Assembly: GCF_001010415.1 (NCBI RefSeq)
Contig: NZ_JPLE01000016.1
Coordinates: 90,178-154,177 of the forward strand
DNA from: Xanthomonas pisi DSM 18956
GTDB lineage: Bacteria; Pseudomonadota; Gammaproteobacteria; Xanthomonadales; Xanthomonadaceae
Reading direction: 5' to 3'
Length of the DNA: 64,000 nt
In this document: positions 35,431 to 44,483 of the stretch, in pieces
Numbering within the stretch: the first letter of the stretch is position 1
How the letters are laid out: every line of letters starts with the position of its first letter
Translations under genes and position numbers: made by a program
The notes under the pieces: generated by a model
What the model was told of the DNA's origin: nothing
Database searches by the model: none
The model's input: only the letters and a program-made list of their open reading frames with translations

Positions 35431-36384
35431 ATGTCGACACCGCTGCGTTCCACGGAAATGCTAACCGATGCGCTGCGCCATTCGCTGCGGCGCGCACAAG
35501 ACCAGGTCAATTCGCTGCTGCTGGGCAAGGCGCAGGAAGTGCGGCTGGCGTTCGTGGCGCTGCTGTCCGGCGGACATCTGCTGATCGAAGACCTGCCCGG
35601 CCTGGGCAAGACCACCCTCGCCCACGCGATGGCCTCCAGCCTTGGATTGGGCTTCCAGCGCGTGCAGTTCACTTCCGATCTGTTGCCGGCCGACGTGCTG
35701 GGCGTATCGGTGTACGACGCGGCCTCGCGCCAGTTCCAGTTCCACCCCGGCCCGGTCTTCACCCATGTGCTGCTGGCCGATGAGATCAATCGCGCCCCGC
35801 CGCGCACGCAGAGTTCGTTGCTGGAAGCCATGGCCGAACAGCAGGTGACCCTGGACGGCGTGACCCACGCCTTGCCGGAACCGTTCTTCGTGATTGCCAC
35901 GCAGAATCCGGTCGACCTGTCGGGCACGTTTCCGTTGCCGGACTCGCAACTGGATCGCTTCCTGCTGCGGCTCAGCCTGGGCTACCCCAGCGCCGATGCC
36001 GAGCGCGCGTTGCTGTCGGGGGTGGATCGGCGCGAGCTGATCGCCCAGGCCGCACCACAGCTCAGCGATACCGACGTGGTCGCGCTGCGCGCGGTGGTGG
36101 GCCAGATCCATACCAGCGACGCGTTGATCGGCTATGTGCAGGCCTTGCTGTTGCGCAGCCGCCAGCACGCCGGGGTGCGCGTGGGCCTGTCCCCGCGCGC
36201 CGGCATCGCGCTGCTGCGCGCCGCCAAGGCGTATGCGCTGCTGCTCGGGCGCGAGCACGTACTGCCGGAAGACGTGCAGGCGCTGTTCGTGGCCGTGGCC
36301 GGGCATCGGCTGGTGCCGGAAGCCGAATCGTCCTCCGGGCCGGCGCTGGCCAAGGCGCTGCTGCACAGCGTGCCGGTGGACTGA
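35431..36384 (+). CDS. MoxR-type AAA ATPase
   Basis: 317 aa from the ATG at 35431. A GTG directly upstream and an ATG at 35458 are alternatives. Walker A EDLPGLGKTT, Walker B VLLADEINRAPPRTQSSLLEAM, sensor region FVIATQNPVDLSGTFPLPDSQLDRF and the lid domain with GLSPRAGIALLRAAKA define the MoxR family. These ATPases act as chaperones on partner proteins, typically with a DUF58/vWA protein and a transglutaminase, exactly the genes that follow. It starts 37 bases from the divergent GT39 gene. Confidence 0.93.
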   Translation: MSTPLRSTEMLTDALRHSLRRAQDQVNSLLLGKAQEVRLAFVALLSGGHLLIEDLPGLGKTTLAHAMASSLGLGFQRVQFTSDLLPADVLGVSVYDAASRQFQFHPGPVFTHVLLADEINRAPPRTQSSLLEAMAEQQVTLDGVTHALPEPFFVIATQNPVDLSGTFPLPDSQLDRFLLRLSLGYPSADAERALLSGVDRRELIAQAAPQLSDTDVVALRAVVGQIHTSDALIGYVQALLLRSRQHAGVRVGLSPRAGIALLRAAKAYALLLGREHVLPEDVQALFVAVAGHRLVPEAESSSGPALAKALLHSVPVD

Positions 36385-36389
36385 CCCAG

Positions 36390-37346
36390 GTGCGTGCAGC
36401 CTTGCGCGGCATTGGCCGCCGGCTCAGCCTGCTGGCCCGTCCGCGGGGAGCGGAAGCATTGCCGATCGTGCTGGATCGGCGGCGCATCTATGTGTTGCCG
36501 ACCCGCTTCGGGTTGTTCGTCACCGCCCTGCTGCTGGCGATGCTGCTGGGCGCGTTGAACTACAACAACAACCCGGCCTTGCTGCTGGCCCTGCTGCTGG
36601 CCACCGCCGGGATCGCCAGCAGCATCATGGCGCACCTGCAGTTGTCGACGCTGCGTATCGAAGCAGTCTCGGCCGAACCGGTCGTGGCCGGCGAGCCGCT
36701 GCGGATGCGGGTGTCGTTGGCACGTCGCGATACCCGCGTGCGGCGCGGGCTGCGACTGGACCATCTGCAAAGCAGCGGTTTCTGCTCGCTGGTCGAGCAC
36801 GACATGGCCGAGATCGACCTGCTGGTACCCACCACGCAGCGCGGCTGGCAGGACATCGAACGCATCCGCTTGTCGAGCACCCAGCCGCTGGGCCTGGTGC
36901 GGGCCTGGTCGTGGGTGTGGCCGGAAACCCCGTTGCTGGCCTATCCCAAACCCGAAGACCACGACCCCACCTTGCCCGATGGCGCCGGTTCGCCCAACCA
37001 GACCCGCCTGCATGCGCAAGGCGAAGAACTGCATCAACTGCGTCCGTACCGCGCCGGCGATGCGCCGCGCACGATTTCCTGGAAGCATTCGGCGCGTCGC
37101 GACACCTTGCTGGTGCGCGAATACGAACAGCCGCTGGGCATCGAAGTCACGCTGGACTGGCGTGCGCTGCACGCGCTGCCGTACGAACGCCGCATCGCGC
37201 GGCTTGCCCGCTGGGTGAATCTGGCCGAACGCGACGGACGGCGTTACCGCCTGCTGCTGCCGGGCCAGCCGCCACTGGGGCCTGCGCAAGGTCCGTCCCA
37301 CCACCACCTATGCCTGCGCGCCCTGGCGCTGCTTCCCCATGACTGA
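36390..37346 (+). CDS. DUF58 membrane protein
   Basis: 318 aa from a GTG at 36390, only 5 bases after moxR. Two N-terminal membrane helices (residues about 38-80) are followed by a soluble part with the DUF58 signature LHQLRPYRAGDAPRTISWKHSARRD, then an extended GYPREYEQ-like region. The vWA MIDAS is not evident, so this may be the short DUF58 form. It is the usual substrate or partner of MoxR ATPases. It overlaps tgpA by 8 bases. Confidence 0.9.
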   Translation: MRAALRGIGRRLSLLARPRGAEALPIVLDRRRIYVLPTRFGLFVTALLLAMLLGALNYNNNPALLLALLLATAGIASSIMAHLQLSTLRIEAVSAEPVVAGEPLRMRVSLARRDTRVRRGLRLDHLQSSGFCSLVEHDMAEIDLLVPTTQRGWQDIERIRLSSTQPLGLVRAWSWVWPETPLLAYPKPEDHDPTLPDGAGSPNQTRLHAQGEELHQLRPYRAGDAPRTISWKHSARRDTLLVREYEQPLGIEVTLDWRALHALPYERRIARLARWVNLAERDGRRYRLLLPGQPPLGPAQGPSHHHLCLRALALLPHD

Positions 37347-39288
37347 GCCGTCCCTTCCGATCAGCCAGGCCAGCCGCGGCTGGGTGCTGGCCACCAGCTG
37401 GCTGGGCCTGGCGCCGTTACTGCTGCAGTTGCCCGGCCTGCTCGCCACCACCATTGCGGTGGCCGCGGTGCTGGTCGGCGGGCTGAGCTGGCGCGGCACC
37501 GTGATGGCGCCGGTGCGGGGGTTGCTGGTGATCGCGATGCTGGCAGCGGTGTACTGGCAGATCGGTATGCGCTTCGGTCGCGATACCGGGTGCGCGGTGC
37601 TTGCCGCGATGCTGGCGATCAAGGCATCAGAACTGCGTTCCCTGCGCGATGCGCGCAGCCTGCTCGGCTTTGCCTTGTTCGCCCCGTTTGCGGCATTCCT
37701 GCTCGACCAGGGGCCGGCAACGATGGGGCTGGCGTTGCTGGCGGTGGTCAGCGCCTTGCTCAGCATGCAGCGGCTGGCCGACGAAGAACATCGCACCAGC
37801 ACGCCTGGGCTGCGCCTGCAGTTGCGCGGGATCGGCAAGCTGGTGGCCATCGGCGTGCCGCTGGCCATGGCCACGTTCTGGTTGCTGCCGCGCCTGAGTT
37901 CGCCGCTGTGGGGCGTGCCTGAGCGCGCACTGTCGCGGCCTGGCCTGTCGGACAACATGTCGCCGGGCGAATGGATCGACCTGATGGCCGACGACAGCCC
38001 GGCGCTGCGCGTGCAATTCGCCGGCAAGGCGCCACCGCCGCAGCAGCGCTACTGGCGCGGGCCGGTGATGTGGGATTTCGACGGCCGCACCTGGCAGCGC
38101 GCGCGCTGGACCGGTCGCGGCCAGCCCGCATCGGTCACGCCCGGCCCACAGACCTATCGGTATCGACTGGATTACGAGCCGACAGACCGTCGCCAGCTGG
38201 TATCGCTGGACCTGCCGACCCAGGGTGTCGCCGATGCCGAGCTGTCGCCCGATTACGAACTGTTCGCGCAGCGGCCATTGAGCGCACTGACCCGCTGGGA
38301 GCTGCAATCGGCGCCACCGGCACGCTTCGATAGCGACCTGCCCGATCAGTTGCGCAAGCGCGCACTCGCCCTGCCACCCGGCTTCAATCCGCGCACCGTC
38401 GCGCTTGCCAGGCAATGGCGGGCCGACGCCGGCAACAACGACGATGCCGTCGTGCAGCGCGCACTGGGTTGGATCACCCGTGAATTCGCCTACACGCTGG
38501 ACACGCCACTGCTTGGCCGTAACAGCGTGGATGAGTTCCTGTTCCAGCAGAAAGCCGGGTTTTGCGAGCACTTCAGCTCCTCGTTCGTGGTGCTGATGCG
38601 CGCCGCCGGCATCCCCGCACGCGTGGTCACCGGCTATGCCGGCGGGACCTACAACGGGCTGGGCAACTACTGGGTGGTGCGCCGCATGGATGCGCATGCC
38701 TGGACCGAGGTGTGGCTGGCCGGTCGCGGCTGGGTGCGGGTGGACCCGACTGCCGCCGTGGCGCCCGAACGCATCTACGACACGCTGGAAGATCGCCTGC
38801 AAACCGATGGCAACAACTTCGCCCAGCTCGGCACCTGGGCCGGCCTGAGCCAGGTCGGCGACTGGCTGCGCCGCGGCTGGAACGATCTGGTGCTGTCCTT
38901 CAATGCCGACCGCCAACAACGGCTGCTGCAGCCGCTGGGTATCGACCGCCTGGAGCCCACCCAGCTGGCCGCCGTCTTTGGGGTGTTCGCGGTCGGTGCA
39001 CTGGCGTGGATGAGCTGGTTGCTGGCGCGCGGCGAACGCGAGCGCGACCCGCTGCTGCGTGCCTGGCATCGGCTGGGCCGGCGTTACGGCAAGCTGGGCC
39101 TTGCCCGCGAACCGCACGAACCGGCCATTGCCTGGGCGCAACGCGTCGCCCGCACCCACCCCGACACCACATTGTTGGCACTCAGCCAACGTTTCGCTGC
39201 CGCGCGCTACGCTGGCGCTGATTCGGACAGCGCCTCACTCCTTAAAGATCTGCAGCAGCATCGCCCGCGAACCGGAGTTTCCTCATGA
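37339..39288 (+). CDS. TgpA-type transmembrane transglutaminase
   Basis: 649 aa. The N-terminal DUF3488 membrane domain (about six helices, residues 15-195) is followed by a periplasmic transglutaminase core with a Cys/His/Asp triad in GFCEHFSSSFV, DAHAWTEVWL and VDPTAAVAPE. One more helix (residues about 545-565) precedes a cytoplasmic DUF4129-like tail. TgpA of Pseudomonas is essential and linked to envelope biogenesis. The gene is coupled to DUF58 upstream and slp downstream. Confidence 0.93.
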   Translation: MTEPSLPISQASRGWVLATSWLGLAPLLLQLPGLLATTIAVAAVLVGGLSWRGTVMAPVRGLLVIAMLAAVYWQIGMRFGRDTGCAVLAAMLAIKASELRSLRDARSLLGFALFAPFAAFLLDQGPATMGLALLAVVSALLSMQRLADEEHRTSTPGLRLQLRGIGKLVAIGVPLAMATFWLLPRLSSPLWGVPERALSRPGLSDNMSPGEWIDLMADDSPALRVQFAGKAPPPQQRYWRGPVMWDFDGRTWQRARWTGRGQPASVTPGPQTYRYRLDYEPTDRRQLVSLDLPTQGVADAELSPDYELFAQRPLSALTRWELQSAPPARFDSDLPDQLRKRALALPPGFNPRTVALARQWRADAGNNDDAVVQRALGWITREFAYTLDTPLLGRNSVDEFLFQQKAGFCEHFSSSFVVLMRAAGIPARVVTGYAGGTYNGLGNYWVVRRMDAHAWTEVWLAGRGWVRVDPTAAVAPERIYDTLEDRLQTDGNNFAQLGTWAGLSQVGDWLRRGWNDLVLSFNADRQQRLLQPLGIDRLEPTQLAAVFGVFAVGALAWMSWLLARGERERDPLLRAWHRLGRRYGKLGLAREPHEPAIAWAQRVARTHPDTTLLALSQRFAAARYAGADSDSASLLKDLQQHRPRTGVSS

Positions 39289-39818
39289 GTACCCGCTTTC
39301 TTTTTCCCATTGTCGCTGTGCTCGGGCTCGCAGCCTGCGCCACCGCGCCCAAGCCGCTGCAGGGCCAGTTCCCCACGGTCAGCCCAAGCGACTCCACTGC
39401 CAGCGCGCAGCTTGGCACCTCGGTGCGCTGGGGCGGCAAGATCATCCAGACCAAGCCTGGCCAGGGCCAGACCTGCTTCGAGCTGATTTCGCGCCCGCTC
39501 AACGCCAGCGGCCGTCCGGATCGCAATGCCGTGGATGCCAGCGATGGCCGCTTCCTGGCCTGCCGCTCGGGCTTCTACGACCCGGCCGTGTTCGAACCCG
39601 GCCGTGAAGTGACCTTCATCGGCAAGATCGAGGGTTACGAGACCACCAAGATCGGCGAGTACGACTACAAGCTGCCCAAGGTGAACGCCGACGTGGTCTA
39701 CCTATGGCCGGTCGTGCGCGACGTGGACGTGGTGCCGGCCTACCCGTACGGCCCCTGGGGCGACCCGTGGGGTCCGCGCTGGGGCGGCGGCTGGGGCTGG
39801 GGCCGCGGCTGGTGGTAA
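39285..39818 (+). CDS. slp: Slp-family outer-membrane lipoprotein
   Basis: 177 aa. ATGA overlap with tgpA. The signal peptide ends in the lipobox GLAAC, with Cys about residue 18. A conserved Slp domain follows with VRWGGKIIQTKPG and EVTFIGKIEGYETTKIGEYDYKLP-type segments. The C-terminus is a Gly/Trp/Pro-rich tail (PWGDPWGPRWGGGWG), likely flexible. Slp proteins rise in stationary phase or starvation; their role is not well known. The expected partner genes are not nearby, so its link to the MoxR/TgpA set is through the shared operon. Confidence 0.88.
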   Translation: MSTRFLFPIVAVLGLAACATAPKPLQGQFPTVSPSDSTASAQLGTSVRWGGKIIQTKPGQGQTCFELISRPLNASGRPDRNAVDASDGRFLACRSGFYDPAVFEPGREVTFIGKIEGYETTKIGEYDYKLPKVNADVVYLWPVVRDVDVVPAYPYGPWGDPWGPRWGGGWGWGRGWW

Positions 39819-39843
39819 GCGATTGCTGAGTCAGCCGTGATGC

Positions 39844-39874
39844 AAAACGCCGCTCTTGAAGGAGCGGCGTTTTT
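39844..39874 (+). terminator. Rho-independent terminator of the moxR-slp operon
   Basis: Stem ACGCCGCTC/GAGCGGCGT (39847-39855 with 39862-39870) around a 6-base loop, followed by a T run. It lies 26 bases after the slp stop. The A run on the left would allow some function on the other strand. Confidence 0.88.
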
Positions 39875-40116
39875 GTTTATGTGGACAAGCCGTCGACATC
39901 AACGCGCTCGTGCTGCATCCGTCCCCGCCGGTCCCGCGCTGCGCACGCGCAACACGCCGGCTGTGACCGCGGCTGCGCGGCTGGCGAGAGTGCATGCCGA
40001 TGCGCATCGTCGTGCGGCCGCAGCGGACGGGCGATCGACCAGGCTCGACCCCGGCCTATCCTTACCACTCAACGACCTGTTCAGTCACATCGTTGGCAAC
40101 GCCCAGCGATGCACAG

Positions 40117-40467
40117 TCAGGGTGTGCCGAAGCGACCCAGCGGCGCACCGGCCAGCAGATGCAGATGGATATGGAATACCGTCTGCCCGGCATGCTCGCG
40201 GCAATTCATCACGATGCGATAGCCGTCCTGCGCCAGGCCCTGCTCGCGTGCATACGACGCTGCAGCGAGTGCGAGCTTGCCCACCAACAGCGCCTGCTCC
40301 GGCGGCACATCGTCCAGCGTGGGAATGGCGTGCTGCTTGGGAATGAACAGCACATGCACCGGCGCCTGCGGCGCGATGTCTTCGAAGCCCAGCACCTCGT
40401 CGTCTTCATAGACGATGGTGGCGGGGATTTCGCGACGGATGATCTTGCTGAAGATGGTGTCGGACAT
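40117..40467 (-). CDS. hinT: HIT-family purine nucleoside phosphoramidase
   Basis: 116 aa. HinT-type protein with IFSKIIRREIPATIVYEDD and the histidine triad HIHLHLLAG, which forms the AMP-enzyme intermediate. It removes AMP from amines and lysyl-AMP adducts. It lies upstream of a spacer packed with GGGATTGGGGATT repeats. No operon partner is evident; recR lies upstream on the same strand. Confidence 0.93.
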   Translation of the reverse strand: MSDTIFSKIIRREIPATIVYEDDEVLGFEDIAPQAPVHVLFIPKQHAIPTLDDVPPEQALLVGKLALAAASYAREQGLAQDGYRIVMNCREHAGQTVFHIHLHLLAGAPLGRFGTP

Positions 40468-40470
40468 GAT

Positions 40471-40562
40471 GGGGATTGGGGATTGGGGATTGGCAAGAGC
40501 TTACCGCGCATGCCTCCGCTTTTCGTTTCTACGAATCCCCAATCTCAACTCCCCAATCCCCG
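40471..40562. repeat. Inverted array of GATTGGGG words in the recR-hinT spacer
   Basis: Three tandem GGGGATT/GGGATTGG units (40471-40493) face AATCCCCAATC and CCCCAATCCCC (40536-40562) in opposite orientation. Any transcript crossing from recR to hinT would fold into a long G-rich hairpin. The same word set recurs in the recR-ybaB spacer at 41165-41258. Confidence 0.7.
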
Positions 40563-40565
40563 CCC

Positions 40566-41159
40566 TCAAACCGCCTCGCTACGCGTGCCGAAGGCGTGCG
40601 ACAGCGTGCCGCGATCCACATATTCCAGCTCGCCGCCCAGCGGCATGCCTTGCGCGAGCCGGCTGGGCCGCACGCCATGCTGGCGCGCCAGCTGCGCCAG
40701 GTAATGCGCGGTGGCCTCGCCCTCCACCGTGGCGTTGGTGGCAATGATCATTTCGGTGATTTCGCCGGCAGCCAGGCGTTCGCCGAGTTGGTCCAGCCCC
40801 AGCTCGCGCGGGCCGATGCCATCCAGCGGCGACAGGCGGCCCTGCAGGATGAAATACACGCCGCGGTAGCCGGTGGCGTGCTCGATCGCCAATCGGTCGG
40901 CCGGCGATTCCACCACGCACAGCTGCTGCCGGTCGCGACTGGCGTTGGCACAGATCGGGCAGATCTGCGCCTCTGTGAAGTCGCGGCACTGCACGCAATG
41001 GCCGACCTTTTCCACCGCATTGGCAAGCGCCGCCGCCAGACGCCGCCCACCCTCGCGCTCGCGCTCGAGCAGGTGGTAGGCCATGCGCTGGGCCGATTTC
41101 TGGCCCACGCCCGGCAACACCCGGAAGGCTTCGATCAGTTGTTCGAGTAGGGAGGACAT
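40566..41159 (-). CDS. recR: Recombination protein RecR
   Basis: 197 aa. The helix-hairpin-helix start [21 protein letters not shown], a C4 zinc finger (CVQC...CPICAN) and a Toprim domain with VVESPAD are complete. RecR loads RecA at gaps with RecO/RecF. It lies in the standard dnaX-ybaB-recR order. Confidence 0.96.
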   Translation of the reverse strand: MSSLLEQLIEAFRVLPGVGQKSAQRMAYHLLEREREGGRRLAAALANAVEKVGHCVQCRDFTEAQICPICANASRDRQQLCVVESPADRLAIEHATGYRGVYFILQGRLSPLDGIGPRELGLDQLGERLAAGEITEMIIATNATVEGEATAHYLAQLARQHGVRPSRLAQGMPLGGELEYVDRGTLSHAFGTRSEAV

Positions 41160-41164
41160 TGGGT

Positions 41165-41258
41165 GGCCGGGATTGGGAATTGGAGATTTGGGATTCGCAA
41201 ATGCAGAGGCGGATCTCGCTTCCAGCCAATCCCCAATCCCGACTCCCGAATCCCCTCG
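41165..41258. repeat. Inverted array of GATTGGG words in the ybaB-recR spacer
   Basis: GGGATTGGGAATTGG...GGGATTCG (41167-41190) faces CCAATCCCCAATCCC...CGAATCCCC (41227-41257). It is the same family as the element at 40471-40562, so both neighbouring spacers on either side of recR contain it. Confidence 0.65.
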
Positions 41259-41259
41259 C

Positions 41260-41580
41260 TCAGAACGGCAACTTCATGCCTGGCGGCAACTGCATGCCGG
41301 CAGTCGCCGAGCCCATGCGGTCCTTGGATTCGGCGTCGATCTTGTTGGAGGCATCGTTGAAGGCGGCGGCGATCAGGTCCTCGGCCATTTCCTGGTCGGA
41401 AAGGATGCTGGGATCGATCCGCACCTTACGGCACTCCTTGGCACCAGTCAGCGTCACGCTGACCATGCCGCCGCCGGCGGTCCCGGTGACTTCCAGCTTG
41501 GCCAGTTCTTCCTGGGCGCGCTGCAGGTTTTCCTGCATCTTCTGCGCCTGCTGCATCAATTGGGCAATATTTCCACGCAT
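41260..41580 (-). CDS. ybaB: YbaB/EbfC nucleoid-associated protein
   Basis: 106 aa, with the Gln/Met-rich helix [20 protein letters not shown] and the strand segment [22 protein letters not shown], both diagnostic. A dimeric DNA-binding protein encoded between dnaX and recR, 6 bases after the dnaX stop. The tail is [12 protein letters not shown]. Confidence 0.95.
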   Translation of the reverse strand: MRGNIAQLMQQAQKMQENLQRAQEELAKLEVTGTAGGGMVSVTLTGAKECRKVRIDPSILSDQEMAEDLIAAAFNDASNKIDAESKDRMGSATAGMQLPPGMKLPF

Positions 41581-41586
41581 GGGGCG

Positions 41587-43674
41587 TTACTCGTCGTAAG
41601 GGCGGATGGAATCGGGCACGACCCGCGCGCCTTGCTGCTGGATCAGCTGCTGCACATTCGGGTCGTTCATGAAGGCGCTTTCGGCTGCGCTCTGGCGCTC
41701 GCCTTTCTGGCGGTTGGCACGCTCATGCAAGGTCTCGACATCGGCGCTGCCGGTTTCGATCACGATGCGCGGCGTGTCTCCGAGAACCGGCGCCAGCGCC
41801 TGCGCGAGGTTGGCGATGGAGCGCTCGGAGTTGAGATATTCAAAGCCCGGCGCCAACGCAAGCCGCAGCACGCCATCGCGATGGCCGATGAATGCCGCAT
41901 TGGCCGCGAGCTGGCGCGACGGGCCGTTCAACCCGCTACGGGTGACCAGCTCGAGCCATTGTTCGGCGTCGGCAATGCGGCCGTCGTCGATCGGCGTGCC
42001 CGAATCGTTGCCGGGCGCAACCGCGGATGACGATGCTGAAGCTGGCGAAGTCTCGGCGGGCGCAGCGACAGAGGGCGCATCTGCAGCCATCTCTCCGGGC
42101 ACGGGAGCAGCGGCGGTGGCCAGCGCAGGCACGAGATCGGGTATCGCCGTGGTCGGCGCCACAGCAGCGGCTTCCGGCGGTGGCGCCATTGCAGACTCGG
42201 GCGCAAGCACGCCTGCCGTATCGGCCACTGGCGCAGCATGCGTACGCACCGGCGCATCGTCCACCGCCCACGGCGGCGCGTCGTCGGTGCGCGCGGCGGC
42301 GGACGAACGACCATCAGCCAAGGCCTCCGACGCAGGAAGCACCACAACCGGTGCCGGTGCCGAAGGGGCGGCGGCTGCCGTTGGTGCTGGCATTGGTGCC
42401 GATGTTGACGCCGACGTTGCTGTGGACACCGACGCCGCACCAGCACCCGACGCCGCTTCAACCACCTCGACCGGCTTGGCAGGCGCCGCCGCAGCCGTCG
42501 CCGGTGCCGCCGCCTGCACGCCCGCAGCGGCCGTGCGTGCGCCGCCGCCTGCGCTGGCACCGCGTCCATCGTCGCTGCTTCCGGCCGGCACCGCCGCAGC
42601 GGGGCGGAACGCCAGCATGCGCAGCACTGCCATCTCGAAACCGGCGCGCGGGCTCGGCGCCAGATACAGGTCGCGGCGCCCGTTGAGCGCCATCTGGTAC
42701 CACAGCTGCACGACTTCCGGCCGCAGCTGTGCCGCGAACGGGGTCGGGTCGATGCCGTCGCCGACGAACGCCACCGACGGCACCAATTGCTGTACCTGCA
42801 CGCGGTGCAAGGCCTCGGCCAGTGCTTCCAGCACTCCGCTCCAGTCCGGCGAAAATTCCGCGAGTGCAGCGACCACCTGCAGCAGGCGCGCGCCATCGCC
42901 GTCGGCCAGCGACTGCAGCATCGCCCCGACCTGGGTGCGGTCCACCGTGCCCAGCATCGTACGCACGACATCCTCGCGCAGCGCACCGCCGGCATAGGCG
43001 ATCGCCTGATCCAGCAGCGACAAGCCGTCGCGCAAGGAGCCATCGGCGGCCTTGGACAGCTGCACGATCGCCGACGGGTCCGACTCGATTTCCTCGGCGG
43101 TCAGGATGCGCGTCATCTGGCCCTGGATCTGGTCCTCGTCCAGGCGCTTGAGGTTGAACTGCAGGCAACGCGACAACACCGTCACCGGCAGTTTTTGCGG
43201 ATCGGTGGTGGCGAGCAGGAACTTCACATGTTCCGGCGGCTCTTCCAGGGTTTTGAGCAGCGCGTTGAACGCCGCCTTGGAGAGCATGTGCACTTCGTCG
43301 ATCAGGTAGACCTTGAACTTGCCGCGCGAGGGCATGTATTGCGCGTTCTCGATCACCTCGCGCACATCGTCCACGCCGGTGTTGGACGCGGCGTCGATTT
43401 CCAGCAGGTCGATGTAGCGGCCGGCATCGATGTCCAGGCAGGCCGGGCAGATGCCGCACGGGTCGGCACTGGTGCCGGTCTCGCAGTTCAGCGACTTGGC
43501 GAAAATGCGCGCGATGGTGGTCTTGCCCACGCCGCGGGTGCCGGTGAACAGGAACGCGTGGTGCACGCGCCCGCTGTCGAGCGCGTTGGTGAGCGCGCGG
43601 ACCACGTGCTCCTGGCCCACGAGTTCGGCAAAACGCTTCGGGCGCCACTTGCGGGCGAGAACGAGATAAGACAT
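41587..43674 (-). CDS. dnaX: DNA polymerase III subunits tau/gamma
   Basis: 695 aa. The clamp-loader AAA+ core has Walker A GTRGVGKTTIARI, a zinc module (CETGTSADPCGICPAC), Walker B LIDEVHMLSK and the sensor SRCLQFNLKRL. A linker of about 190 residues, very rich in Ala/Pro/Ser/Thr, joins it to the C-terminal domain V (residues about 570-695), which binds the polymerase alpha subunit and DnaB. No A-AAA-AAG slippery site was seen, so a separate gamma product from frameshifting is not evident. Its low-complexity linker may vary in length between strains. Confidence 0.95.
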   Translation of the reverse strand: MSYLVLARKWRPKRFAELVGQEHVVRALTNALDSGRVHHAFLFTGTRGVGKTTIARIFAKSLNCETGTSADPCGICPACLDIDAGRYIDLLEIDAASNTGVDDVREVIENAQYMPSRGKFKVYLIDEVHMLSKAAFNALLKTLEEPPEHVKFLLATTDPQKLPVTVLSRCLQFNLKRLDEDQIQGQMTRILTAEEIESDPSAIVQLSKAADGSLRDGLSLLDQAIAYAGGALREDVVRTMLGTVDRTQVGAMLQSLADGDGARLLQVVAALAEFSPDWSGVLEALAEALHRVQVQQLVPSVAFVGDGIDPTPFAAQLRPEVVQLWYQMALNGRRDLYLAPSPRAGFEMAVLRMLAFRPAAAVPAGSSDDGRGASAGGGARTAAAGVQAAAPATAAAAPAKPVEVVEAASGAGAASVSTATSASTSAPMPAPTAAAAPSAPAPVVVLPASEALADGRSSAAARTDDAPPWAVDDAPVRTHAAPVADTAGVLAPESAMAPPPEAAAVAPTTAIPDLVPALATAAAPVPGEMAADAPSVAAPAETSPASASSSAVAPGNDSGTPIDDGRIADAEQWLELVTRSGLNGPSRQLAANAAFIGHRDGVLRLALAPGFEYLNSERSIANLAQALAPVLGDTPRIVIETGSADVETLHERANRQKGERQSAAESAFMNDPNVQQLIQQQGARVVPDSIRPYDE

Positions 43675-43746
43675 CGGGCAACCAGCTTGTTCTGAGCCGA
43701 TATTGTGCCACGGCGCGTCTCACCGGCTGCGCCGGGAAGATTCAGC

Positions 43747-43775
43747 TTGTGGTACGGGCCGGCGACCGCTAGAAT
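43747..43775 (+). promoter_or_regulatory. Promoter of tRNA-Ser(GGA)
   Basis: TTGTGG (43747-43752), 17-base spacer, TAGAAT (43770-43775). Start would fall about 7 bases later, some 27 bases before the tRNA. It is close to the sigma-70 consensus and sits between the divergent dnaX and the tRNA. Confidence 0.75.
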
Positions 43776-43809
43776 CTGCGGCCCTGTTCGACCCCGGTCG
43801 TGCAGGTAC

Positions 43810-43902
43810 GGAGAGGTGTCCGAGTGGTTGAAGGAGCACGCCTGGAAAGTGTGTAAGCGTCTAAACCGCGCTTCGGGGGTTCGAATCCCCCTCTCTCCGC
43901 CA
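43810..43902 (+). tRNA. tRNA-Ser (GGA)
   Basis: 93 nt with encoded CCA. The acceptor arm GGAGAGG pairs with TCTCTCC, the anticodon loop CTGGAAA carries GGA, the long variable arm is a class II feature, and the T-arm reads GGGGGTTCGAATCCCCC. It decodes UCC and UCU. Confidence 0.95.
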
Positions 43903-43970
43903 GTTTCATGATTTGCGCAATGACACCAATGCCGCAAATCGCAGGGCCATGCCAGTGGCCCACGTCTTAT

Positions 43971-44081
43971 GGTGGCCCCGTCGGTCCCTCGCGACGCTAG
44001 ATCGAAAATCCCGCCAGGGCCGGAAGGCAGCAACGGTATCGATTGATGCGGGCGCCGAGGTCAACCGGCGGGGACACCACC
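43971..44081 (+). ncRNA. ffs: 4.5S RNA of the signal recognition particle
   Basis: About 111 nt. The conserved apical core GCCAGGGCCGGAAGGCAGCA (44013-44032) with the GGAA tetraloop and the asymmetric internal loops that bind Ffh is unmistakable. The ends GGTGGCCCCG and CGGGGACACC close the long hairpin. It lies 68 bases after tRNA-Ser(GGA) on the same strand and may share its promoter. Exact ends are approximate. Confidence 0.92.
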
Positions 44082-44483
44082 CTAACCTTCGACAGACGCC
44101 AGGCCGACTAGCCGGAACACTGGCTTGCGCCTGATTGATCGAGCAACAAGCAGCAGCCATCTTTTGCGGCGCTGTGCGCCCATGCATAAAGCCAACAAGT
44201 CATTTGTGCCCGCCGTGGCGACGGCACACACATTCCTGCAGCGTTAGCGCCTCCCTCGGCGCGATGCGGGCGCCGAGGTCGACCGGCGCGGCACTCCCAC
44301 CCTTCAAGCAGGTCTCGGTTCGCAGCCCCATCGCCGCGCGCGTTTTGGCCTAGCTGCGGAGACTTCATGGATCAAGCAGACCGACTTTGACGCAGCGTGG
44401 TCGAACGCGACGATGCCGGTCGAACCGGCAGCGCAGTGCGCCAGGGCAGACATGCTGTTGCACACGTCATGCGACCGAGGACA
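44082..44483. other. Intergenic stretch holding a partial copy of the SRP RNA 3' region
   Basis: No gene is seen in these 400 bases between ffs and moaE. At 44263-44303 the sequence GATGCGGGCGCCGAGGTC-ACCGGCG repeats the ffs 3' strand at 44045-44085 with two substitutions in the first 29 bases. It then tails off into a similar CCCACCCT. It lacks the GGAA core, so it is not a second working SRP RNA. Confidence 0.75.

Noticed and set aside
41587-43674. Programmed frameshift producing a gamma subunit in dnaX
   Set aside because: The A-AAA-AAG type slippery heptamer was not seen; the A run near position 43193 is too short.
44082-44483. Second SRP RNA gene
   Set aside because: The duplicated segment lacks the GGAA core and the 5' arm, so only a fragment is present.
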